A stretch of DNA of 50,681 bases, from contig JBJHBG010000019.1 of assembly GCA_050485385.1 (NCBI GenBank), forward strand, positions 1 through 50,681, in the 5' to 3' direction. Under the pieces are notes generated by a model. That model worked only from the letters and a program-made list of their open reading frames with translations, was not told where the DNA came from and searched no databases. Positions 48,495 through 50,681 of the stretch are shown here, one piece after another. Position 1 is the stretch's first letter. The number at the start of each line of letters is the position of its first letter. The translations under genes were made by a program, and so were the position numbers. The stretch comes from RECO01 sp050485385 (lineage in GTDB: Bacteria; Pseudomonadota; Alphaproteobacteria; Geminicoccales; Geminicoccaceae).

Positions 48495-49451
48495 ATGGAC
48501 AAGCCGACGATCGTTCTCTGGCTCGACGAGGCGCCGGTCTACGAGCGGGCGCTGGCCGCTGCCGGCCTTGCCGAGCGGGTGCGCACCGAGGCCGTGCCGC
48601 GCGCGTCGCGCCCCGCGGCCGAGCTGCTCGCCAGCGCCGATGCGGTGCTCGCCTGGGCGGCACCCGCCGGCATCTTCCGCGAGATGCCGCGGCTCCGCTG
48701 GGTGCAGTCGCAGACCGTGGCGATGGATGCCTGGCTGGCCCGCGACGACCTCGATCCGGGGGTCGCGCTGACCTGCGCGCGCGGCGTGCATCGGGTGCAG
48801 ATGCCCGAGAACGTCCTGGGCGCCCTGCTCTACGTGACCCGCCCGTTCCGCGAGGCGGCCGCCGATCAGGCGGCTGCACGCTGGGTGCGGCGGATATCGG
48901 AACCGCTGGCCGGCAGGACGCTCGGCATCCTCGGGCTCGGCGCGGTCGGGCGCGAGCTCGCCCGGAAGGCGCGAGCGCTCGACCTCCGGGTGATCGGGCT
49001 GAAGCGCGAGCCCGAGCCGGTGCCGGAGGTCGAGCGGGTGTTCGGTCCCGCCGAGCTCGACGCGCTCTTGGGCGAGGCCGATTTCGTGGTGGTCCTGCTG
49101 CCGCTCACGCCCGCCACCACCGACCTGATCGACCGCGACCGGCTAACGGCGATGCGGCCCACTTCGTGGCTCCTCAACTTCGCGCGCGGGGCGGTGATCG
49201 TCGATGAGCACCTGATCGAGGCGTTGGAGGCGGGAACGATCCGCGGCGCGGTGCTCGACGTGTTCCGCCAGGAACCGCTGCCGCCCGAGCACCCGTTCTG
49301 GCGCACGCCCAACGTCGTCGTGCTGCCGCACGTCGGCGGGCTGCATCCCGACCGCGACGCGTTCGTCGCCGAGCTGTTCGTCGACAACGTCGCCCGGTTC
49401 CTCGACGGGCGCCCCCTGCGGGCGCTGGTCGACCGCACCCGCGGCTACTGA
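48495..49451 (+). CDS. D-2-hydroxyacid dehydrogenase
   Basis: An NAD(P)-dependent dehydrogenase of 318 residues that interconverts a 2-oxo acid and its D-2-hydroxy acid. The Rossmann motif is TLGILGLGAVGRELARKARA near residue 139. The catalytic triad is visible: Arg in LLNFARGAVIVDEHLIEALE near 230, Glu in DVFRQEPLPPEHPFW near 259, and His in VVLPHVGGLHPDRD near 279. The substrate domain at the N-terminus is short, as in the glyoxylate/hydroxypyruvate group (GhrA-like). It is divergent from tctC and followed by a GntR regulator 26 bases downstream, so it probably acts on the same solute. Confidence 0.92.
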   Translation: MDKPTIVLWLDEAPVYERALAAAGLAERVRTEAVPRASRPAAELLASADAVLAWAAPAGIFREMPRLRWVQSQTVAMDAWLARDDLDPGVALTCARGVHRVQMPENVLGALLYVTRPFREAAADQAAARWVRRISEPLAGRTLGILGLGAVGRELARKARALDLRVIGLKREPEPVPEVERVFGPAELDALLGEADFVVVLLPLTPATTDLIDRDRLTAMRPTSWLLNFARGAVIVDEHLIEALEAGTIRGAVLDVFRQEPLPPEHPFWRTPNVVVLPHVGGLHPDRDAFVAELFVDNVARFLDGRPLRALVDRTRGY

Positions 49452-49477
49452 CCGGCGGCGAGCGGGGGCCGGGGCCG

Positions 49478-50203
49478 ATGCGCGCGGACGAGGACGACCG
49501 GCCTGGTGGCGTGGCCGATGCGGCACTCGCCACCCGCCTCGCCGCACGCGCCGAGCGGCGGCTGCGCGACTGGCTCGAAAGCGGGCGCTGGACGGTGGGG
49601 GCCCAGTTGCCCTCCGAGCGTGAGCTGGCCGCCGAATGCGGGGTGGCGCGCAACACGCTGCGCCAGGCGCTGGAGCGGCTGGCCGCCGAGGGCTGGATCC
49701 AGCGCGAGCGCCGGCGCGGCTCGTTCGTCCGCCGCCCGCCGCCGGCGCCCACCGGCGATCTCGCCGAGCGGATCGCCCGTGCCAGCCCGGAGGACCTCGT
49801 GGAACTCCGGCTCACCGTCGAGCCCGGCGTGGCGGCGCTGGCGGCGACCCGCGCCAGCGACGCCGCTCTCGCCGAGATCGAGGACCTGCTGGCGGCCAGC
49901 CGCGCCAGCATCGGGGAGCCGGCCTACGAGGCGTGGGACGCCCGGCTGCACCTCGCCATCTTCCGGGCGACGCGCAACCCGCTGCTGATCGACCATTGCC
50001 TGGCGATCAACGCCGCCCGCACCCGGCCACGCTGGCACCAGCTGAAGCGCAAGCTGCTCGCGCGCGAGGTGCACGCCGCCTACGACGCCCAGCACCGCGC
50101 CATCGTCCAGGCGCTCGCCGAGCGCGACGCCGAGGCGGCGCGGCGCGCCATGCACCGCCACTTGGCCGCGGTCCGCGACCACCTCCTGGACGCCTCGCCA
50201 TGA
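49478..50203 (+). CDS. GntR-family (FadR/FCD type) transcriptional regulator
   Basis: A repressor-type regulator of 241 residues that would sense an acidic metabolite. The winged helix-turn-helix covers residues about 20-90, with WTVGAQLPSERELAAECGVA followed by RNTLRQALERLAAEGWIQRE, the GntR signature. The FCD effector domain follows (residues about 95-235): VELRLTVEPGVAALAAT, then AWDARLHLAIFRATRNPLLI and EVHAAYDAQHRAIVQALAER. The D, H and H positions that bind a metal ion in FCD proteins are in DARLH, YDAQH and RAMHRH. It probably controls the divergent tctCBA and its own upstream gene. Confidence 0.92.
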   Translation: MRADEDDRPGGVADAALATRLAARAERRLRDWLESGRWTVGAQLPSERELAAECGVARNTLRQALERLAAEGWIQRERRRGSFVRRPPPAPTGDLAERIARASPEDLVELRLTVEPGVAALAATRASDAALAEIEDLLAASRASIGEPAYEAWDARLHLAIFRATRNPLLIDHCLAINAARTRPRWHQLKRKLLAREVHAAYDAQHRAIVQALAERDAEAARRAMHRHLAAVRDHLLDASP

Positions 50204-50204
50204 G

Positions 50205-50458
50205 GTGCGTCTTGGGCCGGCGCGCCGCCGCGCCGGCACGAGCAGCCCGGCGGCGGCGAGCGGCAACAGGCCGGCAGCGATCGGTTCCCGCAGGAACACG
50301 AGGTGGTCGCCCCGCGCCACCCGTACCGCCCGGCGAAAATTCTGCTCCAGCATCGGCCCCAGGGTGAAGCCGAGGATCAACGGCGCCAGCGGGTAGCCGC
50401 CCTTGCGCATCGGATAGCCCAACGGACCAAAGGCGAGTGCCCCCATGTCGTCGAACCG
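50205..50458 (-). pseudogene. 3' tail of a second tctA gene
   Basis: The minus strand from about 50458 reads RFDDMGALAFGPLGYPMRKG then YPLAPLILGFTLGPMLEQNF and RRAVRVARGDHLVFLREPIA, the C-terminal ~85 residues of a TctA permease (compare the conserved fGxLGY-xRK and P-L-LG-xLGP-xE in tctA at 45239-46807). The 5' three-quarters are missing. It overlaps the 3' end of the GntR frame only at its own end, which lies near 50205. The frame between it and the IS-like sequence (50459-50601) does not resemble tctA, so the break is near 50460. Confidence 0.7.
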
Positions 50459-50601
50459 GAGGGCCGGCTCGGCCGTGGCGGTCACCGCATCGGCGATCAC
50501 CGCCGCATCGAGCGTGCCGCAGCTCGACGCCGCCAGCATCGCCGTCCCGTCGCCCGGCTGGCGGTTCGGAAACGGCTGGACCTCTAGAGTATCCGTGATG
50601 A
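50459..50601. other. Short segment between tctA tail and transposase end
   Basis: Minus-strand frames here include AMLAASSCGTLDAAVIADAV, which I cannot assign. The stretch next to the transposase stop (TCATCACGGATACTCTAGAG on the minus strand) may contain the end of the insertion sequence. No inverted repeat was found, and IS110-type elements often lack one. Confidence 0.3.
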
Positions 50602-50681
50602 TCAAGCGAGTTTCTGGGTCCAGGTTCGGTTGCTGCGGAGCAGGGTATTGGCGAGCAGGACGAGCTTGCGCATGACGGCGA
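50602..50681 (-). mobile_element. IS110-family transposase, C-terminal end (cut by the window edge)
   Basis: The minus strand reads AVMRKLVLLANTLLRSNRTW then TQKLA and a TGA stop at 50602-50604. The VMRKL-xxL-AN-xLLR pattern is the usual C-terminus of IS110/IS116/IS902-type (DEDD) transposases. Only about 26 residues are visible, so the family call is moderate. Its position next to a truncated tctA suggests that insertion or IS-mediated deletion removed the front of that gene. Confidence 0.65.

Noticed and set aside
49445..50605. A single 386-residue minus-strand protein spanning GntR antisense and the tctA tail
   Set aside because: Only the first part past residue 50 resembles TctA; the rest is the GntR shadow, so I call a tctA tail only.
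1..50681. Defence islands, prophage or toxin-antitoxin pairs
   Set aside because: No nuclease, methylase-restriction, Cas, integrase, phage structural or toxin gene was recognised; the only mobile sign is the IS end at the right edge.

Overview
The window looks like chromosomal DNA of a high-GC alphaproteobacterium. This rests on codon and base use (G/C-rich third positions, frequent GTG/TTG starts) and on gene order: aroQ-accB-accC-aat beside DUF2155-mlaD, dapF-mtaB-ftsY, yfgM-bamB-der, and a DUF2007/methyltransferase/S49 peptidase/glyQ/glyS/ppdK run. A Rhodospirillales- or Geminicoccales-like lineage is my inference and cannot be fixed without a search.

Layout. (a) 1-5.3 kb, minus strand: a transporter block with a tripartite tricarboxylate transporter (tctC, tctB, but no tctA), a sodium:alanine-type symporter, and TRAP small and large permeases (dctQ-dctM) without a visible dctP. 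At about 185-200 tctB runs into a TPR-protein fragment in another frame, so the left edge may be a rearrangement. (b) 5.5-17.4 kb: conserved housekeeping genes (acuI-like reductase, aroQ, accB, accC, aat; then on the minus strand DUF2155, mlaD, ftsY, mtaB, dapF, der, bamB, yfgM-like), interrupted at 9.3-9.9 kb by a decayed sensor histidine kinase. (c) 17.5-23.5 kb, plus strand: thpR, a SulP transporter, a tandem universal-stress protein, pta, ackA and an EI24 membrane protein. (d) 23.5-28.3 kb: a denD-like dehydrogenase, an unknown exported protein, a DMT transporter, a 607-residue membrane protein of unknown function and tRNA-Pro(CGG). (e) 28.3-39.0 kb: polyprenyl synthase, a DUF2007 protein, an NPPY methyltransferase, an S49 peptidase, a small zinc-ribbon membrane protein, glyQ, glyS, ppdK, meaB and ygfZ. 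(f) 39.1-42.0 kb: a HAD dehalogenase and the acid-sugar genes ltnD-otnK. (g) 42.1-50.7 kb: an accessory segment with two SDR enzymes, a small repeated-family protein, a GMC oxidoreductase remnant, a complete tctC-tctB-tctA transporter, a divergent D-2-hydroxyacid dehydrogenase and GntR regulator, a tctA tail, and the 3' end of an IS110-type transposase at the edge.

How the genes work together. The denD-like gene at 23.5 kb and the ltnD-otnK pair at 39.9 kb supply oxidation and kinase steps of four-carbon acid-sugar (erythronate/threonate) breakdown; the aldolase and isomerase of that route are not here. The cluster at 44.5-50.2 kb reads as an inducible uptake-and-oxidation unit for an organic (hydroxy)acid. 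SulP-Usp-Pta-AckA looks like a stress/overflow acetate module. I saw no CRISPR array, prophage, toxin-antitoxin pair or recognised defence system. The best candidates for undescribed biology are the 607-residue membrane protein (26.3-28.2 kb), the small protein at 43.0-43.5 kb and the exported protein at 24.6-25.2 kb. The clearest structural stories are three gene remnants and two truncated transporter loci at the window's ends.
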